From CAWAND01 sp963783335 (GTDB lineage Bacteria; Chloroflexota; Anaerolineae; Anaerolineales; E44-bin32): 64,000 bases of DNA. The stretch spans positions 1,178,001 through 1,242,000 of the forward strand of contig CAWAND010000010.1 of assembly GCA_963783335.1 (NCBI GenBank), in the 5' to 3' direction. Numbering within the stretch: position 1 is the first letter of the stretch; every line of letters starts with the position of its first letter. This document shows positions 1 through 8,032 of this stretch, piece after piece. The notes beneath the pieces are model-generated. The model was not told the DNA's origin, did no database searches, and saw nothing but the letters and a program-made list of their open reading frames with translations. The translations under genes were made by a program, and so were the position numbers.

Positions 1-395
1 AAGCCGAATTCCTCGAAGCCGACTGGCGTGTCGGCGAAAGCCCGGCCCACCAAGCCCCGATACCACAAGCTCTCAAGGGGGGAGACAGGCTGACGCCAGG
101 GTTTCTCCCGGTCCCGTCGACCCGGTCCGAGCGTGCGCACCTCGCCATATCGCCGTTCGAGATCTGCCCAAGGCAGCCGGCCGTCAGAGTCGACAAGTTC
201 TTCGAGTATCCCCACCAGAGGTTCTGGGAGAGCGTCGATTCCTTCCTCCAGAATCTCGTCCTGCAGGAGCGCGCTGGCGACCCACTGGGCGGCCTCCTTT
301 GGCGGCCCAGGCGGCGGATCCAGGCCCCACAGCTCAGCCAGGGCGCGCAGGAAACCCATGTCTTGATCCTGGAGCGATTGGAGCAGGTCTTGCAT
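1..395 (-). CDS. Hypothetical protein, N-terminal part only (runs off the left edge)
   Basis: The frame opens at an ATG at 395 and is still open at position 1, so about 131 N-terminal residues are visible. They are acidic and rich in Leu and Pro, with LRALAELWGL near the start and LLQDEILEEGIDALPE following. Near the edge lie ESLWYRGLVGRAF and VGFEEFG. The Trp-Tyr-Arg-Gly-Leu and GFEEF pattern recalls the N-terminal part of helicase-associated (XPB/Ssl2-like) proteins of Chloroflexi and Actinobacteria, but the diagnostic region lies outside the window, so no function is assigned. The gene starts 41 nt after the lipid-kinase stop on the same strand and may be its operon partner. Confidence 0.55.
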   Translation of the reverse strand, partial: MQDLLQSLQDQDMGFLRALAELWGLDPPPGPPKEAAQWVASALLQDEILEEGIDALPEPLVGILEELVDSDGRLPWADLERRYGEVRTLGPGRRDREKPWRQPVSPLESLWYRGLVGRAFADTPVGFEEFG

Positions 396-436
396 GCTTC
401 GGCCGGGTTCTCTGGCAGATGCAGCGGCTTGATTGG

Positions 437-1351
437 CTACACTCTCACCCTGAGCGCTTTGGGAATGATCTTGATCGCTAATTGTGTGACCTGAGAAGCG
501 AAGTCGGCGTAGATTTCGCCGTCGGTGTGGATGGGTATCGGATTCTCCGACGTGACTTCGAGTTCCGTGAACTCGCCCAATCGAACCTGGCGGAATCGTC
601 CGTGAGTGCCGCGCATGACTTCTGGGATCAGTCGCAGCATCATCAGGCGAGAAATGCCTTCGATCGTGGCATAGTTGAGGAGGCCGTCGTCCGGCACGGC
701 GTCGGGTGAGGTGAGGAAGCCGCCCCCTTCTCGCCGCCCGTTGTTGAGCGCCAGCAGCAATGTCGGCTGCTCGAAGGTCTCCCGATCGGTTTTGACTGTC
801 ATCATCGGCGCGTCATGATGCCTGAACACGGTCTGCAGCACCGCCCAAATGTACATCGGGTAGCCGCGCAGGCGGGTGATCTGGTAGGAGTAGATTGCCA
901 CCGAGGCGCCAAAACCCACGTTGATGGTGTTGTCCCAGTACTCGGTGCGGCCCGTGTTGTCGGTGATGGTTCCCACATCGATGATGCGCTCCGTGCCGTT
1001 CAGCGCTTTGAGGATGGCGATTTCGGGGTCTGTGGCGACGCCGACATTGGCGCAGAAGTCGTTGCCTGAGCCGACGGGTACTGCGCCAAGTGCCGGGCGG
1101 CGTTCCTCCGGGATGCGCATCAGGCCGTTGACGATCTCATGGATCGTGCCATCCCCGCCCAAACCGACCACCGTGTCGAAACCTTCGTCGGCGGCAGATT
1201 CGGCAAGCTTGGATGCATGACCCGGGTATTGTGTGGGAGCCCACTCCCCACCGCCATGCCGGTCGATGGCGGCCTGCAGGACATGGACAAGATCCCAGGC
1301 GTGGCCCCGATCGGCATGCGCATTGAAGATGAGTTTTGTCTTTGAGCTCAA
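437..1351 (-). CDS. Diacylglycerol/sphingosine kinase-like lipid kinase (YegS/BmrU family)
   Basis: 304 residues, the usual size for this family, which phosphorylates a lipid alcohol such as diacylglycerol with ATP at the inner membrane face. The nucleotide-binding signature GLGGDGTIHEIVNGL lies at about residues 63-77. A second conserved stretch, PVGSGNDFCANVG, follows at about 92-104, and a beta-rich C-terminal domain includes NNGRREGGGF. The start is a TTG at 1351 preceded by GAGGGG; no in-frame ATG gives the complete N-terminal strand. The physiological substrate cannot be read from sequence. It is followed on the same strand by the partial gene at 1-395. Confidence 0.9.
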   Translation of the reverse strand: MSSKTKLIFNAHADRGHAWDLVHVLQAAIDRHGGGEWAPTQYPGHASKLAESAADEGFDTVVGLGGDGTIHEIVNGLMRIPEERRPALGAVPVGSGNDFCANVGVATDPEIAILKALNGTERIIDVGTITDNTGRTEYWDNTINVGFGASVAIYSYQITRLRGYPMYIWAVLQTVFRHHDAPMMTVKTDRETFEQPTLLLALNNGRREGGGFLTSPDAVPDDGLLNYATIEGISRLMMLRLIPEVMRGTHGRFRQVRLGEFTELEVTSENPIPIHTDGEIYADFASQVTQLAIKIIPKALRVRV

Positions 1352-1689
1352 GAAGTCCCCTCCCGATCGATTCCCCGGACGGTGGGTCCGAAGCGGAGAT
1401 CACCCCGACTAGCTTATGCCATGACTCTTGAAGCGGCAAGTAGCGAATGCTCCGAACGCGGCTGAAGATCGGCGTCCGGCATCGAGCGCTTGAGGTGTGA
1501 ACACAACAAAAGGCCTGCGCTTCCAGTTTCGGAAGGTCTTGGCCAAGGCGGTCCATTCCGCGGGAAAGAATGAAGTTGAAGCGTCGATTATAGTCCAATC
1601 ACCAGCCGCCACTCGCCAGACATCCCCCCTGTTAGTACATTTTTTAAGCATAGCGGTCCTTGACTTTCAGCCAAGGCGTGCATAAGGTT

Positions 1690-1895
1690 ATGACGAACGG
1701 AGCCTCAGGCCACCTGAGGGCTGCACGGCCCCCGTCGGCTATGGGATCATTCAACCGGCTGCCACGAGCAAGCGGCAGTTTGAAGCAAGCAAGCGCCGCG
1801 GTTGGATATGCGCCCTTCCCTATAGCCTTAAGGCGCGGGTCACCCGGCGAGAGTGGAAAGCCGGCTGCCTAAAGGCGTGATGGGGCTCTTTCTTT
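1690..1895 (+). ncRNA. Candidate structured RNA in a gene-free 578-nt gap (unidentified)
   Basis: The 1352-1929 gap holds no convincing gene, but its right half can fold into nested helices. These include a CTCAGG/CCTGAG hairpin at about 1703-1717, GGCTATGGG (1737-1745) against CCCTATAGCC (1818-1827), CAACCG against CGGTTG enclosing a CTGCC/GGCAG hairpin, and CCGGC/GCCGG near 1843-1863. A T-rich tract (CTCTTTCTTTTC) follows on the plus strand, so plus is the more likely strand. I checked it by eye against 6S, SRP, RNase P, tmRNA and common riboswitch cores and recognise none. It lies between the 3' end of the HAD gene and the 5' end of the lipid-kinase gene. Confidence 0.25.
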
Positions 1896-1929
1896 TCTCC
1901 AGACTTGTCAGCCAGCCGGTTCATTCCTC

Positions 1930-2538
1930 TCAGGTCTTCAGCAACGCGTTCAGCTCAGCGATGGCTTGTTCGGGGCTCTTGAAGTGGATGGCCGCCATCC
2001 CAATTTGCCGCGCCGCAAGGATGTTCTCGGCGAAATCGTCGATGAAAACAACGGCTTGGGCGGGAAGCGACCATTGCTTGAGCAGCATTTGATAGATAGC
2101 AGGGTCAGGCTTCGCAAGCGCAACCTCGGCCGAGATCAGAATCGCATCGAAGACGTCATCCAGGTGCCATAGATCCTCAATAGAACGTCGAATGTCCTTC
2201 CAGGCGTTGGTGATGAGGCCAGTCTTGTACTCTGTGCGAAGCTGACGGATCTTCTCAATCAACGCCAGGTCGAGCTGATCACCGCGCCAGAAGTCGCGCC
2301 TTAGGTCAGCTGCCTGTTCTGCAGACAGGTCAAGCCGTCCAGCCAGGTCATCCCAGATGTCTTGGACACTCGCTTCCCCAACAGTGGCCCGCCGGCTGAC
2401 GGGGCTGTCAAAGACCATCTTGTCCAGCGAGTCCTGCTCCAGGCCCAGCTTACGTTCCCAGGCCCGCCGGGGCTGCCGGTCGCCGGTTCGCACGAGGACT
2501 CCACCCAGATCCCAGACAACAGCTTGGATAGGTGACAT
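1930..2538 (-). CDS. HAD-family hydrolase (haloacid dehalogenase-like phosphatase)
   Basis: About 202 residues counted from the second of two tandem ATGs (2538), which lies 6 nt after GGAGAG; a longer frame exists but lacks support. Motif I is VVWDLGGVL with the nucleophile Asp at about residue 10; the usual second Asp is replaced by Gly, as in many DLGG(V/N)L members. Motif II is the Thr of GLITNAW, and motifs III/IV are KPDP and FIDDFAENI. The cap is helical, between motifs I and II. The substrate is probably a small phosphate ester but cannot be specified. It lies 31 nt after the GNAT gene on the same strand and is probably co-transcribed. Confidence 0.88.
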   Translation of the reverse strand: MSPIQAVVWDLGGVLVRTGDRQPRRAWERKLGLEQDSLDKMVFDSPVSRRATVGEASVQDIWDDLAGRLDLSAEQAADLRRDFWRGDQLDLALIEKIRQLRTEYKTGLITNAWKDIRRSIEDLWHLDDVFDAILISAEVALAKPDPAIYQMLLKQWSLPAQAVVFIDDFAENILAARQIGMAAIHFKSPEQAIAELNALLKT

Positions 2539-2569
2539 CATTGTCTCTCCATTTCCGATCCGCGCCCCG

Positions 2570-3583
2570 TCAAGCCGTTGCGGTGAGCGGCTTTCGAAAG
2601 GCGAAGAACTTCCATCGCGTTTCGTAGCCCAAGCCGAGGTAAAGATCCAAGGCGCCGGTCTGGTTGTCTGAGTCCACACCCAAAGCGGCCTGGGTCATAC
2701 CGGCATCCGAGATCACCCGCAGGCTGCGAGCAATCAAGGCCCGGGCCAGACCCCTGCGGCGCCACGGACGTCGGACGCAGATGTCCTCCGTGTAGCCGCG
2801 AGCGCGATCGTAGCGCTGGTTCTCGTCTTCGTCAATGAAGTTGAGGACCATGCCAGCGATCTCGTCCTTATCCCAGGCGACCTGCCACAAGTCTGGGTTG
2901 GCGTTTGGATCCTTTGTCCACATCCGATAATCGTCATCGGAAGCAGGGCGCGTGCCCCAATGGTCCCGGAAGGCCTCTTTCATGGCGTCGTAGATGGCTC
3001 GGTTGTGTTCGGGCCTGACTGGGCGCACCTCAAGCCCTGAGGGCATCGGAATGTCGGGGATGTGCTCCAGGTCTCCTCGCACCATACGGTAGAAGGTTCG
3101 GGTGGGCTTAAATCCCTGCCGCTCGACCACCGCCCGCAGCGCGTCTTCCTTCTCGCCAAGGGAGACATGCAAGGCCTTGGGTTCGACGTCCGCGTGTGCG
3201 GCGGCAACCTGTTCCAATCGCTCGGTCAACCTGCCGAAGAGGCTGGCTGGCAAGCTGGTCTCCCGGTAGTTGGGAAGGACATAGATGTCGGCACGATAGA
3301 CCCGTCCGCCGGCATTCTCATCGTTCCAAGTTGCATCCCCGTAGGCAACCAGTTTCCCGTCCGCCTCGGCCAGGAAGGTGTCTTGGCCGGGATCGAAATG
3401 GGGGGAATGCTCCAAGAAGTTGCGCACTTCGTCGGTGTTCCTGACGACGTCGATCCCATCGGCGGCCATGCTGGTATTGAGGACTTCGGCGATCGCCGGC
3501 AGGTCGGCCGCCCCGGAATACGGTCGCAGGACAATGCCCAGGTCACTGATCTGCGTGTGATCAGTGGTTGGTTCGTGTAACAT
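2570..3583 (-). CDS. Double-domain GNAT N-acetyltransferase
   Basis: 337 residues made of two tandem GNAT folds. The N-terminal one covers about residues 15-165 and is degenerate around FLAEADGKLVAYGDATW. The C-terminal one covers about 175-335 and carries the acetyl-CoA-binding signature RRPWRRRGLARAL followed by the YLGLGYE strand typical of the fold's end. Arrays of this kind occur in mycothiol synthase-like and other uncharacterised acetyltransferases; the acceptor is unknown. The start ATG at 3583 has a GGAG Shine-Dalgarno 8 nt upstream. The HAD gene follows on the same strand. Confidence 0.88.
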   Translation of the reverse strand: MLHEPTTDHTQISDLGIVLRPYSGAADLPAIAEVLNTSMAADGIDVVRNTDEVRNFLEHSPHFDPGQDTFLAEADGKLVAYGDATWNDENAGGRVYRADIYVLPNYRETSLPASLFGRLTERLEQVAAAHADVEPKALHVSLGEKEDALRAVVERQGFKPTRTFYRMVRGDLEHIPDIPMPSGLEVRPVRPEHNRAIYDAMKEAFRDHWGTRPASDDDYRMWTKDPNANPDLWQVAWDKDEIAGMVLNFIDEDENQRYDRARGYTEDICVRRPWRRRGLARALIARSLRVISDAGMTQAALGVDSDNQTGALDLYLGLGYETRWKFFAFRKPLTATA

Positions 3584-3671
3584 AGTGAACTCCTTCGTTT
3601 GATGTCCTTTCTGCCGCTCGCTGGCCGAGGGCGGCTGGACCCGTGGGGATGGGCTTGCCGCCGCCCCCGGC

Positions 3672-4487
3672 CTACTTGTGCGCAGTGAACATCAGCATAC
3701 TGACCTGATCAGCCCGGACGGGCTGTGTGAAATCGGAACCAAGGCCGACCACGTCGACCTCGCCGAACCCTGCCCAGGCGAGCATCATGGCCATCTCGTG
3801 GCGTGAGTACCAGCGCTGGCGAACGGTTCGGTATTCCTGGCGAACCAGCTTCCTGCCTTGACAAAGTCTGTAGACGCGCTGCTCGGTGTATGTTTGATCC
3901 ACCGGGTCAAGGCTCAAGAAGCGGCGTTCAGCCACCAGCGATGTGTCGTCGGACGCTTTCAACTGCGTTGGCTGCGTGCGGGCGCCCCCCAGCAGGCTCT
4001 CCGATCCCCCCAGCAGGGAGGCCGGCAGCTCGACGTTGAATGCCAGAGCGCCGCCAGGCCGAAGGTGGTGAAAGATGGCGCGCAGGGCCCGGAGCACGCG
4101 CCTGCGATCGGTGAGCAGCATCATCGTCCCATAGGGCACCAGGATCGAGCTGTATTCGCGATCGAGATTCATCTGCTCCATAGGGACGCCGTAGATCGTC
4201 AGACGCAACTTGCGTTCCAGCGCCTGCCGGACCAGGTAGGCGCGCATGATGGCGGAAGGTTCAAGGGCGTCGACCTGGTAGCCATAGCCTATCAGGTCGA
4301 TCAGCAGACCGCCGGAGGCAGCCCCTACCAAAAGCGTCGGTTCGCCGCAGCGCTCGACCACTGCCCGATAGCCAGCCTCTGAACGGTCATCTCTTTTCGG
4401 ACCGTGGTCCTTGAGGGCCCAGTACATCTCCGCCAGGCCCGGCGTACGTGAGGCGCTGGGTAGCGCCCAAGCCTGATTGTTCATCAT
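3672..4487 (-). CDS. Class I SAM-dependent methyltransferase
   Basis: About 271 residues. The SAM-binding glycine motif is LLVGAASGGLLIDL, an atypical motif I with the acidic residue of the next strand in VDALEPS. The post-motif LRPGGALAFNVEL is the usual strand 5 region. The ATG at 4487 (one of two tandem ATGs) follows GGGAGG at about 5 nt. A longer in-frame reading to 4637 would cross non-coding-looking sequence and is not preferred. The substrate is unknown; there is no neighbouring pathway gene to guide it. Confidence 0.8.
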   Translation of the reverse strand: MMNNQAWALPSASRTPGLAEMYWALKDHGPKRDDRSEAGYRAVVERCGEPTLLVGAASGGLLIDLIGYGYQVDALEPSAIMRAYLVRQALERKLRLTIYGVPMEQMNLDREYSSILVPYGTMMLLTDRRRVLRALRAIFHHLRPGGALAFNVELPASLLGGSESLLGGARTQPTQLKASDDTSLVAERRFLSLDPVDQTYTEQRVYRLCQGRKLVRQEYRTVRQRWYSRHEMAMMLAWAGFGEVDVVGLGSDFTQPVRADQVSMLMFTAHK

Positions 4488-4651
4488 CGATACCTCCCGC
4501 TCTCCATCCCCCTGGACTGCTGCCCCGTCTGGACAAAGACCCGCACGGGTGAGTTGCGGCTTCAATACCTGTTGCATGTTTTCACCGATCACCTCGTCCC
4601 TGCCGTCTACGATTGGTCCGGTCTCCTCCCACATCACCTTGCCAGAATCAA

Positions 4652-4678
4652 ATGAGGCTGCGGATCCCGCAGCCTCAT
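4652..4678 (-). terminator. Inverted repeat / terminator-like hairpin
   Basis: Perfect 12-bp stem (ATGAGGCTGCGG with CCGCAGCCTCAT) around a 3-nt loop. On the minus strand it is followed by TTGATTCT. It lies downstream of the homoserine dehydrogenase region and upstream of the methyltransferase, consistent with separating the two transcripts, possibly as a second terminator after the one at 4695. Confidence 0.6.
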
Positions 4679-4694
4679 CTGAGAATCTGACGAA

Positions 4695-4728
4695 ATGAAA
4701 ACCGCGGGCGTTTGAGAGCGCCCGCGGT
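4695..4728 (-). terminator. Rho-independent terminator
   Basis: 10-bp GC stem (ACCGCGGGCG with CGCCCGCGGT) and an 8-nt loop, followed on the minus strand by TTTTCATTT. It ends transcription from homoserine dehydrogenase and the possible small gene at 4751-4834. Confidence 0.75.
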
Positions 4729-4750
4729 GCTGGTCGAAAGGACTAGACCG

Positions 4751-4834
4751 TCAGCAGGCGCGCTCCATGAAGGATGCAACGGCCAGAACGCCGCTGTCGC
4801 CTTCGATTCGGAAACCAATGACCTTTGCCATCAT
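4751..4834 (-). CDS. Possible 27-residue small protein
   Basis: A short frame starting at tandem ATGs with GAGGTG 4 nt upstream, lying between the homoserine dehydrogenase stop and a terminator on the same strand. It reads MMAKVIGFRIEGDSG and ends in FMERAC before TGA. I recognise no family. The ribosome-binding site and position favour translation, but 27 codons can be open by chance, so this is tentative. Confidence 0.3.
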   Translation of the reverse strand: MMAKVIGFRIEGDSGVLAVASFMERAC

Positions 4835-4890
4835 GCACCTCGCTGACCTTGATCCGTACCCGACCACCTTACAATTTTTCTTGAGGCGGG

Positions 4891-5961
4891 TCAACCCCCG
4901 ATTTTCCACCCATTGGGATGGATGCGCCCGAGGTCTCCGGTCGCCGCCCGAATGAAATCAGCCAGCAGACCATAGGCCGTTGTCTCAGGTCCCGGATCCG
5001 ACTCAAGCACGGTCAACGGACCAAGGATGTCGGACCAGAATGTGACAGCCGAGGACGTGCCGCCCACCTGATAGAGTGGGTCATCCCGTGTGACCTGCAA
5101 TGGCTGAACCGATGCGTGGAGTTGGCCATCGCGTTCCTCCGCCTGACAGACCAGCTTCCAGCGCTTGCTTTGATCTGCTGCCTGCCGGATCTCATCCTGA
5201 GTGATCTGGCGGATGCCACTGCGCTGGACCTGATCGGGGGTCATCGGATGATTCATCAGGACACTGACCAGCGCGGCGACCTTGACGCTCGCATCCCAGC
5301 CATCGATGTCGCCGGAAGGATCGGTCTCGGCGATACCAATGGTCTGCGCGTGTGCCACAGCCTCGTCGAACGATTTGCCGTCCTCCATCAAACCCAATAT
5401 CAAGTTGGTGGTGGAGTTGAGCACGCCGCGGAAGCCCCTCAATCTGGCGGCAGGCAGAGTCTCGCGCCAGAGTGAAAAGATCGGAGCCCCGTCCATAACG
5501 GTTGACTCGAACAGGAAGCGCGCGCCCTTCGCCTGTGCCAGGTCCGCCAACTGGCGATAGGCATGGACGACAGGGCCCTTATTGGCCGTCACAACATGCA
5601 TGCCAAGGTCCAGCCCGGTTCGGATGTGCTCGACTGCCGGTTGCCCCTTGGCGTAGTCGACCGGTGTGTTCTCGAACATCAGGTCGGCGGCAGAGGCACG
5701 GAGCAGGGGTATCGGCCCGTCCACCGCCTCCATTCCGGGAATTGCGGTGAGGTCGCCGCCACTTTCAACCTCGAGACAGGCGGCTTCCAGGTCGAGCCCA
5801 TCCGCTGCGAAGACCGTGCCGTGGCTCCCGGTGGCGATGCCGACCGCTCGCCAGGTGAGCGCATAGCGACGTTCGAGTTCCTCACGCTTTTGGAGCAGAA
5901 GGCGGGCCAGGGCGCGGCCGACGTTGCCGAACCCAACCAAGACAAGACGCATTTCTCGCAT
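4891..5961 (-). CDS. hom: Homoserine dehydrogenase
   Basis: About 356 residues. The enzyme reduces aspartate semialdehyde to homoserine, the branch point to threonine, methionine and isoleucine, in the cytoplasm. The N-terminal Rossmann motif is LVGFGNVGRAL. The substrate region has ENTPVDYAKG, VVTANKGPV (with the conserved Lys) and the family signature GVLNSTTNLIL, then ETDPSGDIDGWDASVK with the catalytic Asp/Lys environment. There is no C-terminal ACT domain, so this is the short, probably unregulated type. The ATG at 5961 has GGAG about 9 nt upstream; an upstream in-frame ATG at 6003 is less likely. A terminator follows at 4695-4728. Confidence 0.95.
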   Translation of the reverse strand: MREMRLVLVGFGNVGRALARLLLQKREELERRYALTWRAVGIATGSHGTVFAADGLDLEAACLEVESGGDLTAIPGMEAVDGPIPLLRASAADLMFENTPVDYAKGQPAVEHIRTGLDLGMHVVTANKGPVVHAYRQLADLAQAKGARFLFESTVMDGAPIFSLWRETLPAARLRGFRGVLNSTTNLILGLMEDGKSFDEAVAHAQTIGIAETDPSGDIDGWDASVKVAALVSVLMNHPMTPDQVQRSGIRQITQDEIRQAADQSKRWKLVCQAEERDGQLHASVQPLQVTRDDPLYQVGGTSSAVTFWSDILGPLTVLESDPGPETTAYGLLADFIRAATGDLGRIHPNGWKIGG

Positions 5962-6022
5962 GAGCGCCAACTCCGTTTCGGGATGAGCGCGATCGGCGCC
6001 CATCAGCAGACTTGTGGTGCAG

Positions 6023-6754
6023 CTATATCAGTGGCCAGGGGTAGGGCCGGCCGGGACCGGGCAAAGGCATGCAGCCAGACTCGATGAGCTGCCTCGCACG
6101 AAGGTCAAGGGCGTCCAGTTCGTCATCAGACAGCAGCGGCCCGAGCGCTGATCGTGCTGGCCCGTGCTCAAGTGCCGCCCTGAATTGGACCAGATCGTTC
6201 AGTAGGTCCTCGGGAATGGCCTGGCCGGCGAAATCCCAGATCACCGTTCTGAGCTTGGGATGGATGTGGAAACAGACCCCGTGGTCGATAAGCCACAGGT
6301 GATCACGGGCGTCGAACAGGACGTGGCCACCCTTGCGGTCGGCGTTGTTGATGAGGGCATCGAACAGGGCAGCCGGCAGAAGCCGTGGCTTGTCTTCTTC
6401 GGCCATGGTGAAGTAGTGTCGCTCGGGATCGGTGTCAACAAACAACTGGACGGAGCCAGGTCCGGAAGGGCCGTTTGTGCGCATGACCGTGGGCGGCACC
6501 AGATCCCAACCCAGGTGAGCGCTCACGATGTAGGCTGCCACCTCGCGGGCGGCCAGCGTGCCTTCCGGGAAATCCCACAGCGGCCGCTCGCCCTGCGATG
6601 GTTTGTAGACTGCCCGGCGCTCCTTGCCCAAGCATTGGACTCGCACCAGAAAGGTGAAATTGGACCCATACATGAACTGGCCTTCGAGGGCGAGATCGCA
6701 TTCGGCCAGGTCGTTCAGGATCTCCGAGTCGGATGGGCTGTCGGGCAAGGACAT
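6023..6754 (-). CDS. SCO1664-type protein with PI3/PI4-kinase-like fold
   Basis: 243 residues. It reads like the SCO1664 family of Actinobacteria and Chloroflexi, which carries a degenerate phosphatidylinositol-kinase-like catalytic core. Visible blocks are FTFLVRVQCLGKERRAVYKPSQGE (a K near the ATP site), LWDFPEGTLAAREVAAY, the catalytic-loop-like FDALINNADRKGGH and LWLIDHGVCFH. The chemistry is unproved. It is the last of three genes on this strand, after a histidine phosphatase and a DUF3090 protein. That trio is conserved across distant phyla, implying a common function. The ATG at 6754 lies 46 nt after the DUF3090 stop and has no clear ribosome-binding site. Confidence 0.88.
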   Translation of the reverse strand: MSLPDSPSDSEILNDLAECDLALEGQFMYGSNFTFLVRVQCLGKERRAVYKPSQGERPLWDFPEGTLAAREVAAYIVSAHLGWDLVPPTVMRTNGPSGPGSVQLFVDTDPERHYFTMAEEDKPRLLPAALFDALINNADRKGGHVLFDARDHLWLIDHGVCFHIHPKLRTVIWDFAGQAIPEDLLNDLVQFRAALEHGPARSALGPLLSDDELDALDLRARQLIESGCMPLPGPGRPYPWPLI

Positions 6755-6800
6755 AAGGAAAGGGCCTGGAAATTGAGAGTGTTTGCCGGGCTGAGGGGTT

Positions 6801-7328
6801 CTAGTGCTTGTGGCCGTTGCGCTTGGGGCAGAAGTGCCCTTCTGGGTCAATCGGTTGACCACAGTTGCCGCAAATGGCACGCCCTCGGCTGGCCACCTCG
6901 AGGCCCCACTGGCACATCCGCCGCATCTGCTCCCGCGTGCACCAGAATCGGGCCACACCGGGCTCGTCAACCTGGCCCTCCTCTGGCTGGATTTCCCGAG
7001 CCACCAGAACCATGAGGTCATTCGAATCGTCGTAGCCAAGCCCAAGCTGCCCGACGCGGAACGCAGGATCGATGGGACGCTGCAGGGCCATGTCCGATTC
7101 CTGGAATTCGGCCTCCGCTTCAGACAATTCAGGGACGCGCGCAATCAGTTCATCCAGAAACTGTTCCACGCCGACAGCCAGAGACTGGATCTGGGTCTTT
7201 TCCACAATCAGAGTGACCAGTTCATCTTCTTTGCTTGCCTGGATGTAGAAAACGCGCTTGCCCGGAGGTCCGATGGCGCCGGAGGTGATGTGATCTACTG
7301 GTCTGAGATTGAATTCCAACGAAGGCAT
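6801..7328 (-). CDS. DUF3090 family protein
   Basis: 175 residues matching the DUF3090 pattern: FNLRPVDHITSGAIGPPG at the N-terminus, then FYIQA and an internal VEQFLDEL. The C-terminal zinc-ribbon-like tail ICGNCGQPIDPEGHFCP has three or four metal-ligand candidates. The function is unknown. It sits between the histidine phosphatase and the SCO1664-type kinase-like gene on the same strand, and these three recur together in Actinobacteria and Chloroflexi. Confidence 0.9.
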   Translation of the reverse strand: MPSLEFNLRPVDHITSGAIGPPGKRVFYIQASKEDELVTLIVEKTQIQSLAVGVEQFLDELIARVPELSEAEAEFQESDMALQRPIDPAFRVGQLGLGYDDSNDLMVLVAREIQPEEGQVDEPGVARFWCTREQMRRMCQWGLEVASRGRAICGNCGQPIDPEGHFCPKRNGHKH

Positions 7329-7398
7329 GAGCGCAACTCAGGAATTGGTTGTCGAAAGAGGTGATGGGCCCTGTCGGCCCGGTGCTAGAGGAAGTATA

Positions 7399-8022
7399 TC
7401 ATCGCGCCTCTGCCTGATGCGCAGCGGAGGCGTCATTCAGTTTGACCAGACGGGTGTGAGCGCCATGGATTGCGAGCACACTGATCGAGCCGGGATCAAC
7501 CACCAGCCGTTGGAAGAGGTCCAGGGGCAGGCCAACGTAGTGCGCGATGGCGAGTTTGATCATGTCCGAATGGGAAACTACCGCGATCACCGCCTTCTTG
7601 GAGGTGTGGCGGTTGATCAGGGTATCCAGTTCTGCGACGATACGAGCCTGGGCTTCGGCAAAGGATTCCCCGTTGGGGAAGCGAGCCAACGAGGGGGCGT
7701 TCTGAACCCGCTCCCACATCTTGAGCCGCCGGAGCGATTTCAGGCTGCGGCCCTCCCATTTTCCAAGCTTGAGTTCGCCCAGCCCCGGAAGGACTTGGAC
7801 CTCCAGGCCTTGGGCCAGGGCGATCGGGGCAGCCGTCTCGGTGGTGCGTTCGAGAGGGCTGGCATAGACGGCCTGCAGTTTGACCCCTTTGAGAGAAGCT
7901 GCAACAGCTTCGGCTTGGGCGCGGCCAACGTCGTTGAGGTGCACGCCCGGCAGCCAGCCGGCCAGTTTGTGCTTGCCGACAAAGTCGTTCTGTCCATGGC
8001 GGATGAGAAGCACGGTGGTCAT
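7399..8022 (-). CDS. Histidine phosphatase family protein (MSMEG_4193 type)
   Basis: About 207 residues. The phosphohistidine motif LIRHGQND lies at about residues 5-12. The other catalytic elements are ASPLERTTETA, GLGELKLGKWEG and VSHSDMIKLA with the second His. This is a phosphoglycerate-mutase-fold phosphatase. Its grouping with DUF3090 and SCO1664-type genes matches the MSMEG_4193 subfamily, whose substrate is not established. I chose the ATG at 8022; a GTG at 8043 overlapping the rarA stop is possible. Confidence 0.9.
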   Translation of the reverse strand: MTTVLLIRHGQNDFVGKHKLAGWLPGVHLNDVGRAQAEAVAASLKGVKLQAVYASPLERTTETAAPIALAQGLEVQVLPGLGELKLGKWEGRSLKSLRRLKMWERVQNAPSLARFPNGESFAEAQARIVAELDTLINRHTSKKAVIAVVSHSDMIKLAIAHYVGLPLDLFQRLVVDPGSISVLAIHGAHTRLVKLNDASAAHQAEAR

Positions 8023-8032
8023 GGTCGCGGCG

